Positions 7,899 through 15,033 of a stretch of 45,043 nucleotides of DNA are shown here, in pieces. The DNA comes from Desulfuromonadaceae bacterium. Lineage in GTDB: Bacteria; Desulfobacterota; Desulfuromonadia; Geobacterales; Pseudopelobacteraceae. Under the pieces are notes generated by a model. The model saw nothing but the letters and a program-made list of their open reading frames with translations, did no database searches and was not told where the DNA came from. Position 1 is the first letter of the stretch. Each line of letters starts with the position of its first letter. Location of the stretch: NCBI GenBank assembly GCA_028683855.1, contig JAQUHA010000028.1:1-45043 (forward strand). The letters are read 5' to 3'. The position numbers were made by a program, and so were the translations under genes.

Positions 7899-8270
7899 AT
7901 GAATATTGAATCTAAACAAATAGGCCAACGAATTAAGGAAGCGACAAAAGCCGCAGGATTCAGCCAGAGAAAGTTAGCGGAGAAATTAGGTGTAACCGAT
8001 TCTGCTGTTTCGGCCTGGATGAATGGCGACGCTCGCATGAGTGAAGAAGGCTATGCTTTTGTTTCCGAACTAACCGGCAAAAGCATAGACTACTTCATTA
8101 CTGGACGGGACGCAGGCTCACCAAAGGCGATGGTCGCAGATCAGCCGGAGATTTATTCACCAGGTGGGAAAAGCATAGCGGCAGCATGTGAAATAAAAAT
8201 GAAGGGACAAACGCCCCAGGAGCAACTGGAGTTTATTCAGAATATTATGGAAGCTATCTGGAAGAGATAA
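7899..8270 (+). CDS. XRE-family repressor-like protein
   Basis: The 123-residue protein has a canonical helix-turn-helix at roughly 9-60 (RIKEATKAAGFSQRKLAEKLGVTD, then SAVSAWMNGDARMSEE). A short helical C-terminus (GQTPQEQLEFIQNIMEAIWKR) is suited to dimerisation. It is likely a CI- or Cro-like regulator of the element, acting on the palindrome upstream of its own gene. There is no peptidase domain, so it would not be cleaved by RecA-dependent self-processing. A hairpin terminator follows directly. Confidence 0.8.
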   Translation: MNIESKQIGQRIKEATKAAGFSQRKLAEKLGVTDSAVSAWMNGDARMSEEGYAFVSELTGKSIDYFITGRDAGSPKAMVADQPEIYSPGGKSIAAACEIKMKGQTPQEQLEFIQNIMEAIWKR

Positions 8271-8306
8271 AAAGGCCCCGGCAATTAATGCAGAGGCCTT
8301 TTACTT
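8268..8306. terminator. Rho-independent terminator between convergent genes
   Basis: AAAAGGCC at 8270-8277 pairs with GGCCTTTT at 8295-8302 and a T-rich run follows; the A-run on the other side gives a U-run for the opposite strand, so it may serve both genes. Confidence 0.75.
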
Positions 8307-8477
8307 TTATCGTTTTAAAACAGATGCAACTTGCGAGGGGAAAACAATAGCCAGTATCAACACCAGCAACAACTCCGGCGGGATATTCCTTTTACATACC
8401 TGCTTGATACGCCTGATCTTCTCCTTAGAATCAACAACTCGATACTTGTGACGATATAACTTTGCATAGTCTTTCAT
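8307..8477 (-). CDS. Small tail-anchored membrane protein, 56 aa
   Basis: The ATG at 8477 is preceded by GGGGGGAG. The first 30 residues are strongly basic (KLYRHKYRVVDSKEKIRRIKQVCKRN) and are followed by one hydrophobic segment (PELLLVLILAIVFPSQVASVL) ending in KR. It may be an inner-membrane peptide of the accessory part of the element, for example an exclusion factor, but there is no direct evidence. Confidence 0.5.
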   Translation of the reverse strand: MKDYAKLYRHKYRVVDSKEKIRRIKQVCKRNIPPELLLVLILAIVFPSQVASVLKR

Positions 8478-8581
8478 ACTCCCCCCTGTGATTGTAGTTG
8501 ACGGGAGTAAACAAAATTTATTTTTAATAAACAATGAAAATCTAATAACTTTATGACAGGATATGTCGCGGGAGGAAAAGC

Positions 8582-8998
8582 ATGTTTGGATTTGGCTGGC
8601 CAGAATTCACGATTCTTTTTTTAGTTCTGATTGTTTTCCTTGCTTTTAAAAACAGGATCAAGCTGGAGGGCTTCGACAATGTAGCGAGAAAATGCCTTTC
8701 TTGCGGGTTTGAAGGGCCAATGAAAACATGGTTGAGGAACTATTCGGCACCCCAGCTGATAATGATCGTACTATTGCTCTTCTGGCTCGTGCCGGGGCTG
8801 ATATTTATCGCCTGGGCATGGGGAAAATATAAGTGCCCGCGCTGCGGCACTGTCGGTAAAAATATGATGGCAGACAAACAGAGCACCACTCCAATCGCAG
8901 TAAGGTTAGATAAAAAATGCCCGTATTGCGCTGAAGATATCAAAGCCGAGGCGATTGTCTGCAAGCACTGCAATAGAGACATCCCTGCAACGGCATGA
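8582..8998 (+). CDS. Membrane protein with two zinc-ribbon motifs
   Basis: The 138-residue protein has an N-terminal membrane segment (FTILFLVLIVFLAF), a CLSC pair near 38-41, a second membrane segment at about 59-80 (LIMIVLLLFWLVPGLIFIAW), a CPRC pair near 85, and a C-terminal double zinc ribbon (KCPYCAEDIKAEAIVCKHC). The last motif is widespread in bacterial membrane-attached zinc-ribbon proteins of unknown role. Its stop overlaps the ATG of the HNH gene, so the two are made together. Confidence 0.65.
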   Translation: MFGFGWPEFTILFLVLIVFLAFKNRIKLEGFDNVARKCLSCGFEGPMKTWLRNYSAPQLIMIVLLLFWLVPGLIFIAWAWGKYKCPRCGTVGKNMMADKQSTTPIAVRLDKKCPYCAEDIKAEAIVCKHCNRDIPATA

Positions 8999-9300
8999 TA
9001 AAGGCCATCATTACAACTGTTCTTCTAGCGGTTTTATCGACCGTCTCTATTTCCGAAGCCCGCAAACGAGTCCCCACATACACAGACAACAACGGAGTAG
9101 TTCGAGTACAGAAAACCGGCAAAATATATCGGGACTATGCCGCCGTAAGAGACTTCAAGCGCACCCATCCAAAACCGAATGACGGCAGAGCATACGACAT
9201 CGATCACATTATACCCTTAAGCAAAGGCGGACCTGACAAACCATCAAACATGCAATGGATGGGTGTCGAAGAACATCGCAGGAAAAGTTCTAGTGAATAA
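8995..9300 (+). CDS. HNH endonuclease-like protein with signal peptide
   Basis: Residues 1-22 form a typical signal sequence (MIKAIITTVLLAVLSTVSISEA). The body carries an HNH motif: the DIDHIIPLSKGG stretch near 69-80 followed by NMQWM and a basic end. HNH enzymes cut DNA, often at phage packaging sites; a signal peptide points instead to a periplasmic or secreted nuclease, perhaps for degrading incoming DNA. The overlap with the zinc-ribbon membrane protein gene (ATGA) suggests the two work together. Confidence 0.65.
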   Translation: MIKAIITTVLLAVLSTVSISEARKRVPTYTDNNGVVRVQKTGKIYRDYAAVRDFKRTHPKPNDGRAYDIDHIIPLSKGGPDKPSNMQWMGVEEHRRKSSSE

Positions 9301-9313
9301 AAGAGAGGCAAGC

Positions 9314-9511
9314 ATGAATGGTTTTGCAGTAGCCGCCATAGTTGTTGGGATTATCGGTTTTTTCTTTATGGCACAAGTAACCATGGGAGTTGGAATAGTT
9401 TGCTTTGCATGCTTACTAGCCATAATCGCAAGGATCAGGCAACAAGAAAGGCACCATGAAGAAATGGTAAAACTGCTCTGCGAATCGCACGGTCTCATCA
9501 TAAAACAATAA
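9314..9511 (+). CDS. Small membrane protein, 65 aa
   Basis: From the ATG at 9314, after AGAGAGG, the protein has one or two hydrophobic segments (FAVAAIVVGIIGFFFMAQVTMGVGIVCFACLLAIIA) and a charged helical tail (RIRQQERHHEEMVKLLCESHG). It is the third gene of the small rightward operon. Function is unknown. Confidence 0.5.
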   Translation: MNGFAVAAIVVGIIGFFFMAQVTMGVGIVCFACLLAIIARIRQQERHHEEMVKLLCESHGLIIKQ

Positions 9512-9574
9512 AATGAACGGAGAGCGGAGATCAGGAGTGCCGTTGAGCAGCTGGTAGTTATGCTGAAGGGGCAA

Positions 9575-9600
9575 ACCACAAGATGTTGTGGTAGTTTTTA
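9575..9600 (+). terminator. Hairpin terminator upstream of hicA
   Basis: ACCACAA at 9575 pairs with TTGTGGT ending at 9592; GTTTTT follows. It separates the membrane/HNH operon from the toxin-antitoxin operon. Confidence 0.6.
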
Positions 9601-9640
9601 TATCTACACATAAATGCAGTTAGTTGTTTTTTAAATTCAT

Positions 9641-9665
9641 TTTGCAACTGTTTTTTAGTTGCAAA
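9641..9665. promoter_or_regulatory. Perfect palindrome upstream of hicA, candidate HicB operator
   Basis: TTTGCAACT (9641-9649) and AGTTGCAAA (9657-9665) are perfect inverted arms around seven T-rich bases, 46 bp before the hicA start. Type II antitoxins usually repress their own promoter through such a site. Confidence 0.6.
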
Positions 9666-9710
9666 TTACTCTTTTTATGATGTAATCAATCTACTTCCAA
9701 ATGAGAATAT

Positions 9711-9965
9711 ATGTCTCAACACAAAAAACTCTTAAAACGCTTATTGGGTAAACCGACCGATTTTACCTGGTCAGAATTAGTATCGCTATTGCGGCACTTA
9801 GGCTTTGATTTGATTCCCGATAAAAGTGGCAGTTCTGGAAGAAAATTTATTCATACTGAGAATAAAATGATCATCAATCTTCATGAACCGCATCCCAAAA
9901 AGGTTATTTTATCATGCTATATTTCCCAAATAATAAAGAGCTTGAAGGAAGGGGGCTTGATTTAA
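9711..9965 (+). CDS. hicA: HicA-family mRNA interferase toxin
   Basis: The 84-residue protein has the double-stranded RNA-binding-like fold pattern of HicA: an early WSELVSLLRHLGF helix, then GSSGRKFIH with the catalytic-type histidine. NLHEPHPKKVILSCYISQII follows, with a final LKEGGLI. HicA toxins cleave mRNA and arrest translation until neutralised by HicB. It is the first gene of a three-gene operon, one base before hicB, downstream of a palindrome. Its length is within the family range. Confidence 0.85.
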   Translation: MSQHKKLLKRLLGKPTDFTWSELVSLLRHLGFDLIPDKSGSSGRKFIHTENKMIINLHEPHPKKVILSCYISQIIKSLKEGGLI

Positions 9966-9966
9966 A

Positions 9967-10452
9967 ATGAAACAGACACTTGAACACAACGGATATTATG
10001 GATCAGCTGAAATAAGCGTAGAAGACAACTGCTTATTTGGTAAACTATTATTTATTAACGATCTGATAATGTATTCAGCAGATACTTTTGAAGAACTTAA
10101 AAAAGAATTTCAGGCAGCTGTAGACGATTACTTAGAGACATGTCGCCTGGTCGGCAAAGAAGCCGAAAGACCTTTTAAAGGCTCCCTGAATGTAAGGATA
10201 ACACCAGAGTTGCATCGCAAAGCCGCCCTCGTTGCCACAAGAGAAGATGTCTCACTAAACGTGATAATTGCCAAAGCAATTGAAGCATATGTTTACAAGC
10301 AGGATCAACCGGTTAATGTAATAAATAACAATCATAATTATTTTAATACTGACCAAAGTGGTTTAATTTCGACCAAACACACAGAGACCTTTGAAGGTAA
10401 TGGAGAAAGCCAATGGACGATCTCACCGCGAATAACATCAGCTACGCACTGA
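9967..10452 (+). CDS. hicB: HicB-family antitoxin with extended C-terminus
   Basis: Residues 1-60 form the partial RNase H-like HicB fold (YYGSAEISVEDNCLFGKLLF, then FEELKKEFQAAVDDYL). Residues 72-110 form a ribbon-helix-helix DNA-binding part (LNVRITPELHRKAALVA, then NVIIAKAIEAYV). Beyond 112 the protein has an unusual polar tail rich in Asn, Thr and Ser (NNNHNYFNTDQSGLISTKHT onward) with no globular signs. In toxin-antitoxin-chaperone systems such a tail makes the antitoxin depend on a SecB-like chaperone. The gene for exactly such a protein overlaps this one by 40 bp. Confidence 0.85.
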   Translation: MKQTLEHNGYYGSAEISVEDNCLFGKLLFINDLIMYSADTFEELKKEFQAAVDDYLETCRLVGKEAERPFKGSLNVRITPELHRKAALVATREDVSLNVIIAKAIEAYVYKQDQPVNVINNNHNYFNTDQSGLISTKHTETFEGNGESQWTISPRITSATH

Positions 10453-10889
10453 TTCGCCACCAACTTATAAGCTGTAACTCAGAGACTAAAGTTAAAGAAC
10501 AAACAAACCAGGGCGGGAAGATTGAATTTTCACTATCCGTAGAAACTCCGGATACACCAGATGTACTTCATACCGGTGATATTTTTTCAGTTGGCATAAC
10601 CATGAAAACTGATGGCAAAAAGAGCAGTGATAATTCACCCCTATTTAATGTGACTTGCAAAATGGAAGGTACTTACAAAATCTTTGCTTGCCCGGATAAT
10701 GGAATAATGACCGAAGGCAATAACAACTTCTGGGCACTTGCTTCAAGACAACTTCTCCCGTTGGTCGCACAGTATACATCAGACATACTTACAAGAATGG
10801 GTTTCAAAAACATCCTAGTGCCATCGTTTTTACCTGAAGATGCCATAGAAAAAAGCGGTCCAAAGCCGCGTAAAAAGAAAATCAAATAA
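10413..10889 (+). CDS. SecB-like chaperone of a toxin-antitoxin-chaperone operon
   Basis: The 158-residue protein has the SecB fold pattern: a helical start, strands with EFSLSVETPD, SVGITMKTDGK and FNVTCKMEGTYKIF, then the conserved helix region FWALASRQLLPLVAQYTSDIL. The basic tail (GPKPRKKKIK) differs from the acidic or neutral tail of housekeeping SecB. Housekeeping SecB keeps exported proteins unfolded. Solitary SecB-like proteins next to toxin-antitoxin pairs, as in the M. tuberculosis HigBA system, instead protect the antitoxin. The start lies inside hicB, showing tight coupling. Confidence 0.8.
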   Translation: MDDLTANNISYALIRHQLISCNSETKVKEQTNQGGKIEFSLSVETPDTPDVLHTGDIFSVGITMKTDGKKSSDNSPLFNVTCKMEGTYKIFACPDNGIMTEGNNNFWALASRQLLPLVAQYTSDILTRMGFKNILVPSFLPEDAIEKSGPKPRKKKIK

Positions 10890-10970
10890 TTACACTCAAA
10901 ACAATCAAATGAACGCTGTCATCTAACATCCATACAACCGGCGTAAAAAAGGCAAGCCTCAGGCGAAACT

Positions 10971-12011
10971 ATGAGCGTCTACGATCACCCACATAAATCC
11001 GGTCACCAAATGATCAAGATCAGCCATGGTCGGAAGGGCAAAGCGGAATACATCTCATTCCAGGGATCTCGAGAAGAAGCGCAGATATATGAGAAGGAGA
11101 TTCGCGGAATAACCGACACATCCGACCCGGCGTTTCTCGACAAACTACCAGAATTCAGAATTGCATATAAAAATGAAGTAATGCCGGGCACATTCACAGA
11201 CTTTGGATGGGCGTGGAAGCAGATAGAGCCGTACTTTCAACACATGAAACTGAGGCACATCACCCCACTGATAATCGAGCAATATAAAAACTATCGCCGC
11301 GAACAGAAAGTACGAACAACCGGAAAAAACATCAGCAAACGCACAATAAACCGCGAACTATCATACCTGTCAAAATATCTGCAATATTGTGGCAGCACCT
11401 TCAAACCGGTTAAATTCCGGAAAAAGGATTGCATGGCTCCAACAGCCGAACCTATGAGCATGGACGATATGGATAAAATAGTGGCGCTGCTACCATACCC
11501 AGTCAAACAGCTGGTCCAGTTGATGGAATATAACGGGATACGAAGGACTGAAGCGTTCACGATCAAATCTGTAGACGCTGATAAAGACGGTAAATATATC
11601 AGGATATGGGGGAAGGGGGGTAAATGGAGAATAGCACCCGTCGAAGAACCACAACTGCAACTGGACATAATCGAAGCGAAAAAAACCCGACCCGAAGGCT
11701 ACCTGTTTCCGAACCTACGAACCGGTAAAAACCATGGCAAACCATATAAAGACATCCGTAAAACCCTGAAGGCTGCAGCAATTAAAATAGGTGTTACGCA
11801 AAGAATCTACAACCATCTTTTCCGGCACTCGTTCGCCACAGCCCTGGTCGAAGAGGGTGAAAATATGGCAATCATACAAGAACTGATGGGGCATGCCGAC
11901 ATCAAACAAACAAGGGATTACATCAAAATATCTAGCAACCATACACGCAGAGGGACAGCCCGATTAATAGACAGGAGCGTTGCTAATGTTGCTACGCCGC
12001 AAAACCAGTAA
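10971..12011 (+). CDS. int: Tyrosine recombinase integrase
   Basis: The 346-residue protein has an N-terminal core-binding domain (about 70-150) and a C-terminal catalytic domain. Catalytic residues are visible: R191 in GIRRTE, a lysine in GKGGKWR (about 215-218), H282 and R285 in HLFRHSFAT, H308 in GHAD, and Y317 in TRDY. It catalyses site-specific integration and excision. The gene ends 30 bp before the tRNA-Pro fragment at 12042-12086, the usual position for an integrase next to its att site. Confidence 0.95.
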   Translation: MSVYDHPHKSGHQMIKISHGRKGKAEYISFQGSREEAQIYEKEIRGITDTSDPAFLDKLPEFRIAYKNEVMPGTFTDFGWAWKQIEPYFQHMKLRHITPLIIEQYKNYRREQKVRTTGKNISKRTINRELSYLSKYLQYCGSTFKPVKFRKKDCMAPTAEPMSMDDMDKIVALLPYPVKQLVQLMEYNGIRRTEAFTIKSVDADKDGKYIRIWGKGGKWRIAPVEEPQLQLDIIEAKKTRPEGYLFPNLRTGKNHGKPYKDIRKTLKAAAIKIGVTQRIYNHLFRHSFATALVEEGENMAIIQELMGHADIKQTRDYIKISSNHTRRGTARLIDRSVANVATPQNQ

Positions 12012-12041
12012 TGACAAGCGTTTTAAATGTTTGTCACAAAG

Positions 12042-12086
12042 CTGGGGGTCTAGTGGTCGCTGGTTCGAATCCAGTCGCGCCGACCA
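12042..12086 (+). repeat. attR: 3' half of tRNA-Pro(GGG)
   Basis: The 45 bases read as the anticodon loop CTGGGGG, the 3' side of the anticodon stem, the variable region, a full T arm (GCTGG TTCGAAT CCAGT), the acceptor strand CGCGCCG, then ACCA. No 5' half precedes it. The acceptor would pair with CGGCGCG, and a C at position 1 is typical of tRNA-Pro. This is the copy of the tRNA end left by integration; the intact tRNA should lie left of the window. The exact length of the att core cannot be set without the other end. Confidence 0.75.
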
Positions 12087-12091
12087 TATAA

Positions 12092-12133
12092 AAACAAGGG
12101 GTTAGCTCAAAAGGCTGACCTCTTGTTTCGTTT
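12092..12133 (+). terminator. Terminator of the original tRNA-Pro gene
   Basis: AAACAAGGGGTTAGC (12092-12106) and GCTGACCTCTTGTTT (12114-12128) form a 15-bp stem with G-U pairs, followed by CGTTT. It directly follows the tRNA fragment, showing that the right side is the original chromosomal flank. Confidence 0.7.
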
Positions 12134-12248
12134 ATACTGAAAAAACACACCACTGTTACACCAGGTGGATCGTATCTGATAATATACATTGACAATCCAT
12201 AAGCTGAGGTAACTACCTTATATTGTTATTTAATTTACTTTTTTACTG

Positions 12249-12366
12249 TTGACGCATTGAAAACCATTTTGGTATATAATCGGGTTACCTAGTCCTTGCA
12301 GTTCGAACCGTAACCGTAGGGTGTGCTTGTCTGGCAGCCGCCAGACTAGACCGCAAGGGCGCCATT
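12249..12366 (+). ncRNA. Candidate structured RNA with its own promoter
   Basis: A sigma70-like promoter (TTGACG at 12249, TATATAAT ending at 12280) precedes about 85 bases with dense self-complementarity. GGTTAC (12283-12288) pairs with GTAACC (12310-12315). GTCTGG (12329) pairs with CCAGAC (12346) around CAGCCG. CCTTGC (12294) can pair with GCAAGG (12353), which would make a pseudoknot. A TTTTT follows at about 12364. No known RNA family is recognised. It could be a small RNA, part of a retron-like or abandoned mobile element, or chance. Confidence 0.35.
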
Positions 12367-12367
12367 T

Positions 12368-12688
12368 TTACCACTTTCTTCTTCCAAATTCCCACACATC
12401 TTCAATTTTACTTTTCATCATTATCCGCCATCTGCTGGCATTTTTGCGATCATCATCCCGATACGAGCGGGCGATTGCACCGGCTGCCATGTCTGCAAGC
12501 TGAATCAGATCGTCACTACGTGAATCAGCAAACTTGAGGCTTTTGGGCTTGCCAGTGGTAAGTTGCTGTCTCAATATCCAGAAACCGTACTGGCTCTTAA
12601 CCCTTTGAAAATACAGTTTTAATGAAGAAGGTTTCTGGTGTCTTTTAGTCGAGTTTTCTGCTATGTAGACACACTTCTTTTTGCCAGT
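12368..12688 (-). pseudogene. DUF3800 protein, C-terminal remnant
   Basis: About 106 codons remain open, with no ATG or GTG start. The end matches DUF3800 proteins: SRSDDLIQLADMAAGAIARSY followed by a basic helix and VWEFGRRKW. The N-terminal half with the usual acidic DES-type motif is gone; a TGA at 12689-12691 and unrelated sequence lie upstream. DUF3800 proteins are predicted RNase H-fold nucleases common in defence islands. This copy was cut by a deletion or insertion and is not expected to function. Confidence 0.7.
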
Positions 12689-12710
12689 TCACATAAAAAA
12701 TGCTGTGTGT

Positions 12711-12730
12711 AGGACGCTAGATGGGGGACG
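12711..12730 (+). promoter_or_regulatory. Shared operator-like motif, copy A
   Basis: AGGACGCTAGATGGGGGA is identical over 18 bases to the motif at 16807 and close to the complement of 15682-15699. It lies about 180 bp upstream of the phosphatase/ADP-ribosylglycohydrolase operon. Confidence 0.6.
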
Positions 12731-12754
12731 TTGTGTGGTTATGGTGCTTAAAAT

Positions 12755-12931
12755 ATGGTTGACTCGGAATTTAGCAGAGTGCCTATCCTGACATCAGAGA
12801 CTCAATCAGATAAAGCCAACAATATAGATTCTCGGTACGGATACGGCTGCCCAGCGGCTCAACTGCGCGACCCGTTGGTCAATTACAAGTGCTGCCAAGG
12901 AAGATATAATGCGATACCGACTAGAAGGTGA
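12755..12931 (+). CDS. Weak small ORF, 58 aa
   Basis: An ATG at 12755 opens 58 codons (MVDSEFSRVPILTSETQSD onward) overlapping the start of the phosphatase gene by 23 bp. It has an unusual CPAAQLRD...YKCCQGRY stretch but no clear ribosome site and no known domain. It may be the untranslated leader of the operon instead. Confidence 0.2.
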   Translation: MVDSEFSRVPILTSETQSDKANNIDSRYGYGCPAAQLRDPLVNYKCCQGRYNAIPTRR

Positions 12932-13334
12932 CAATTTTGAGCCAGTTGATAACCCATCTTGGGAGGAAGTTGATAAGGCAATATCAAGTCCCCACCCTAA
13001 GGATCGATGTTATTTTTCGTTGAACAATGTCGATACCCGGAGTTATGTGCAACTTGCGGGAGCACGACTGCGACTAGCTCTGACCACAGATATTCTTGAT
13101 ACTATAGATCACCATATTCACCACGGTGAAATAGTGTATCTACATTGTTGGGGTGGTGTCGGTCGAACCGGCGTGATTGTCGGCTGCTGGCTTTCTCGTC
13201 ATGGCTTCACTGGAGATGCAGCCCTTGCACGATTAAAAGAACTTTGGCAAGAGTGCCCAAAATCATCCCACCGAAAATCGCCGGAGACCACTGAGCAAGA
13301 ACAGTACATTGTCACTTGGCAGGAAAACTCATGA
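12909..13334 (+). CDS. Dual-specificity/tyrosine phosphatase-like protein
   Basis: The 141-residue protein carries the P-loop CWGGVGRTG, with catalytic Cys80 and Arg86 (HCx5R signature), in a compact dual-specificity phosphatase domain. A LEGDNFEPVDNPSWEEV segment at the start may bind substrate. The ATG at 12909 follows AAGGAAG. Members remove phosphate from proteins, RNA ends or other phosphoesters. Its TGA overlaps the ATG of the ADP-ribosylglycohydrolase gene, so the two enzymes are co-translated. They may act in sequence on a phosphorylated, ADP-ribosylated substrate; that is inference. Confidence 0.8.
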   Translation: MRYRLEGDNFEPVDNPSWEEVDKAISSPHPKDRCYFSLNNVDTRSYVQLAGARLRLALTTDILDTIDHHIHHGEIVYLHCWGGVGRTGVIVGCWLSRHGFTGDAALARLKELWQECPKSSHRKSPETTEQEQYIVTWQENS

Positions 13335-14263
13335 TAACACCACAAATGCGTTATCAAGGCTGTCTGATGGGTTTGGCGGTTGGCGACGCCTTGGGTACAA
13401 CTGTTGAATTTAAGGCTCCAGGCACATTTCCTCCTGTTACAGACATTGTTGGTGGTGGGCCGTTCAGCCTGGAAAAAGGGCAATGGACTGATGATACGTC
13501 AATGGCACTCTGTCTAGCAGAAAGTCTAATCAGATGTGGAAAATTTGATGCCCGAGACCAGATGGATCGCTACACACGATGGTGGTTGGAAGGTTATTTC
13601 AGCTGCACCAACACCTGTTTCGATATTGGCTCAACAGTTTTACGTGCATTGGTTCTTTACCATCGGACAGGAGATCCTATTGCCGGTTCAACAGAGCCAC
13701 GCACCGCAGGTAACGGATGTCTAATGCGTCTGGCGCCAGTTCCGCTGTTTTTTGCACGAGATCCAGAACAAGCTATAGCTATGAGTGCTGAAAGTTCACG
13801 TACAACGCATGGGGCGGAAACATGTCTGGATGCCTGTCAATACTATGGAGGGCTTATTGTTGGGGCAGTTAATGGTGTATCGAAAGAAGAATTGCTTTCC
13901 TCGCGATATTCTCCTGTAGATGGTGTTTGGGATAAGGCTCTTTTGTGTGCTGATATCGATGAAATTGCTTGTGGTTCCTTCAAGCGTAAAGAACCACCTC
14001 AGATTGTCGGGAGTGGCTACGTTGTAAAATCGCTTGAGGCTGCATTATGGGCATTCTATAAAACATCAACCTTTGAAGAAGGGTGTTTGCTTGCTGTGAA
14101 CCTCGGTGATGATGCTGACACAACCGGCGCAATTTATGGGCAACTTGCCGGTGCGTATTACGGCATAAGTGGTATTCGGAAAGATTGGCTTGAATGCATT
14201 GCGCAAGCGGATGTTATTTACAAATTGGCAGATGGTCTGTTTGGTAATAGGGTTGTTATCTAA
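13331..14263 (+). CDS. ADP-ribosylglycohydrolase (ARH/DraG family)
   Basis: From the ATG at 13331 the protein has 310 residues. The family's metal-binding and catalytic signatures are all present: GLAVGDALGTTVEF near 14-27, QWTDDTSMAL near 51-60, and the C-terminal GDDADTTGAIYGQLAGAYYG. ARH enzymes remove ADP-ribose from arginine, serine or other acceptors, as DraG does on nitrogenase reductase. Beside a phosphatase and inside a defence island, it may reverse a toxin-like ADP-ribosylation or process an NAD-derived signal. No ADP-ribosyltransferase is seen nearby. Length is normal and all key aspartates are there, so it should be active. Confidence 0.9.
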   Translation: MITPQMRYQGCLMGLAVGDALGTTVEFKAPGTFPPVTDIVGGGPFSLEKGQWTDDTSMALCLAESLIRCGKFDARDQMDRYTRWWLEGYFSCTNTCFDIGSTVLRALVLYHRTGDPIAGSTEPRTAGNGCLMRLAPVPLFFARDPEQAIAMSAESSRTTHGAETCLDACQYYGGLIVGAVNGVSKEELLSSRYSPVDGVWDKALLCADIDEIACGSFKRKEPPQIVGSGYVVKSLEAALWAFYKTSTFEEGCLLAVNLGDDADTTGAIYGQLAGAYYGISGIRKDWLECIAQADVIYKLADGLFGNRVVI

Positions 14264-14450
14264 TGTGTCTGGACTTTAGACTTCTGTGTCGATCTTTGAG
14301 AAATGTTACTTTGTCCGAAAAAATAGCTTGACAGTACGGATCCGGGTACGTTTTTAAGGATATACAGATATCTTCTTTGGAGTGTCCGGCAAAAATATAA
14401 TTTAAGGTTGCATCGACAGTGACCTTAATACCGTGTAGTGAGTCGACCAT
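14256..14450 (-). CDS. Possible small DUF433-like protein
   Basis: A frame of 64 codons overlaps the 3' end of the phosphatase gene by 49 bp. HGIKVTVDATLNYIFAGHS followed by KEDICISLKTYPDP resembles the core of DUF433 antitoxin-like proteins (a GxRxxVxxILxxLAxGxSxEEI...YP pattern). No ribosome site is evident and it overlaps the end of the convergent ADP-ribosylglycohydrolase gene, so it could be a decayed gene or a chance likeness. Confidence 0.35.
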   Translation of the reverse strand: MVDSLHGIKVTVDATLNYIFAGHSKEDICISLKTYPDPYCQAIFSDKVTFLKDRHRSLKSRHIR

Positions 14451-14995
14451 TTTTTTAGCTTCAAAACATACAGTTCCTGAGCTGCAGTCTCTATAGTGCC
14501 TGGTCTTACTTTTCTCACAAGATCTATGGCATGAGATGGCTTAAAACCGAACTCCACCAGTAATTTGGCAGCTATTGTTCCGGTTCTGCCTATACCCCCA
14601 CGACAGTGGAGCAGTATTTTTCCACCACGGAACAGAATGGACTTTAACTGTTGCCAGCTATCCAACCATCTATAGTCAAATTGAGGATCTGGAATGTCTA
14701 GATCGCGAATAGGGAGGTGATACCAATCAATTTCTCTTTTCATTACTTGATCACAAATATTCGGTATTCCAAGCATTTCCAGTTCAAAATCCTCAAGTAA
14801 TGTTACTACTGCATCGGCTCCCCATGCTTTTATCTCATCAAGATCTGAATTCAGATCACGATTCCAAATCGTTCCTGAATATCCTCGATCCTTCTTACCT
14901 GGACAGAAAGTCATGCCGATCTGGCCGCGACCACCAGGGAGTATAACTGTATCTATGCGAAGTGGTGAATCCGCACTGGTAAGAGTTTTAGTCAT
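14402..14995 (-). CDS. KAP/CDKN3-like phosphatase
   Basis: From the ATG at 14995, after GGGGGCG, the protein has 197 residues. The N-terminal PLRIDTVILPGGRGQIGMTFCPGKKDR block and the RDLNSDLDEIKAWGADAVVTLLE block are typical of KAP-type (CDKN3-like) phosphatases. The general-acid region is HLPIRDLDIPD and the P-loop is HCRGGIGRTG, with Cys131 and Arg137. Prokaryotic members are found near ADP-ribosylglycohydrolases and macrodomain genes. It is convergent with the ADP-ribosylglycohydrolase gene, so the cluster has two different phosphatases. Its substrate is unknown. Confidence 0.85.
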   Translation of the reverse strand: MTKTLTSADSPLRIDTVILPGGRGQIGMTFCPGKKDRGYSGTIWNRDLNSDLDEIKAWGADAVVTLLEDFELEMLGIPNICDQVMKREIDWYHLPIRDLDIPDPQFDYRWLDSWQQLKSILFRGGKILLHCRGGIGRTGTIAAKLLVEFGFKPSHAIDLVRKVRPGTIETAAQELYVLKLKKWSTHYTVLRSLSMQP

Positions 14996-15033
14996 AAACG
15001 CCCCCTTCAATGTGCATATTTGAATTTGAATGT

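Noticed and set aside
12321-12503. 60-codon plus-strand frame beginning MCLSGSRQTRP
   Set aside because: It lies across the RNA-like region and the DUF3800 remnant in the opposite direction, with no domain.
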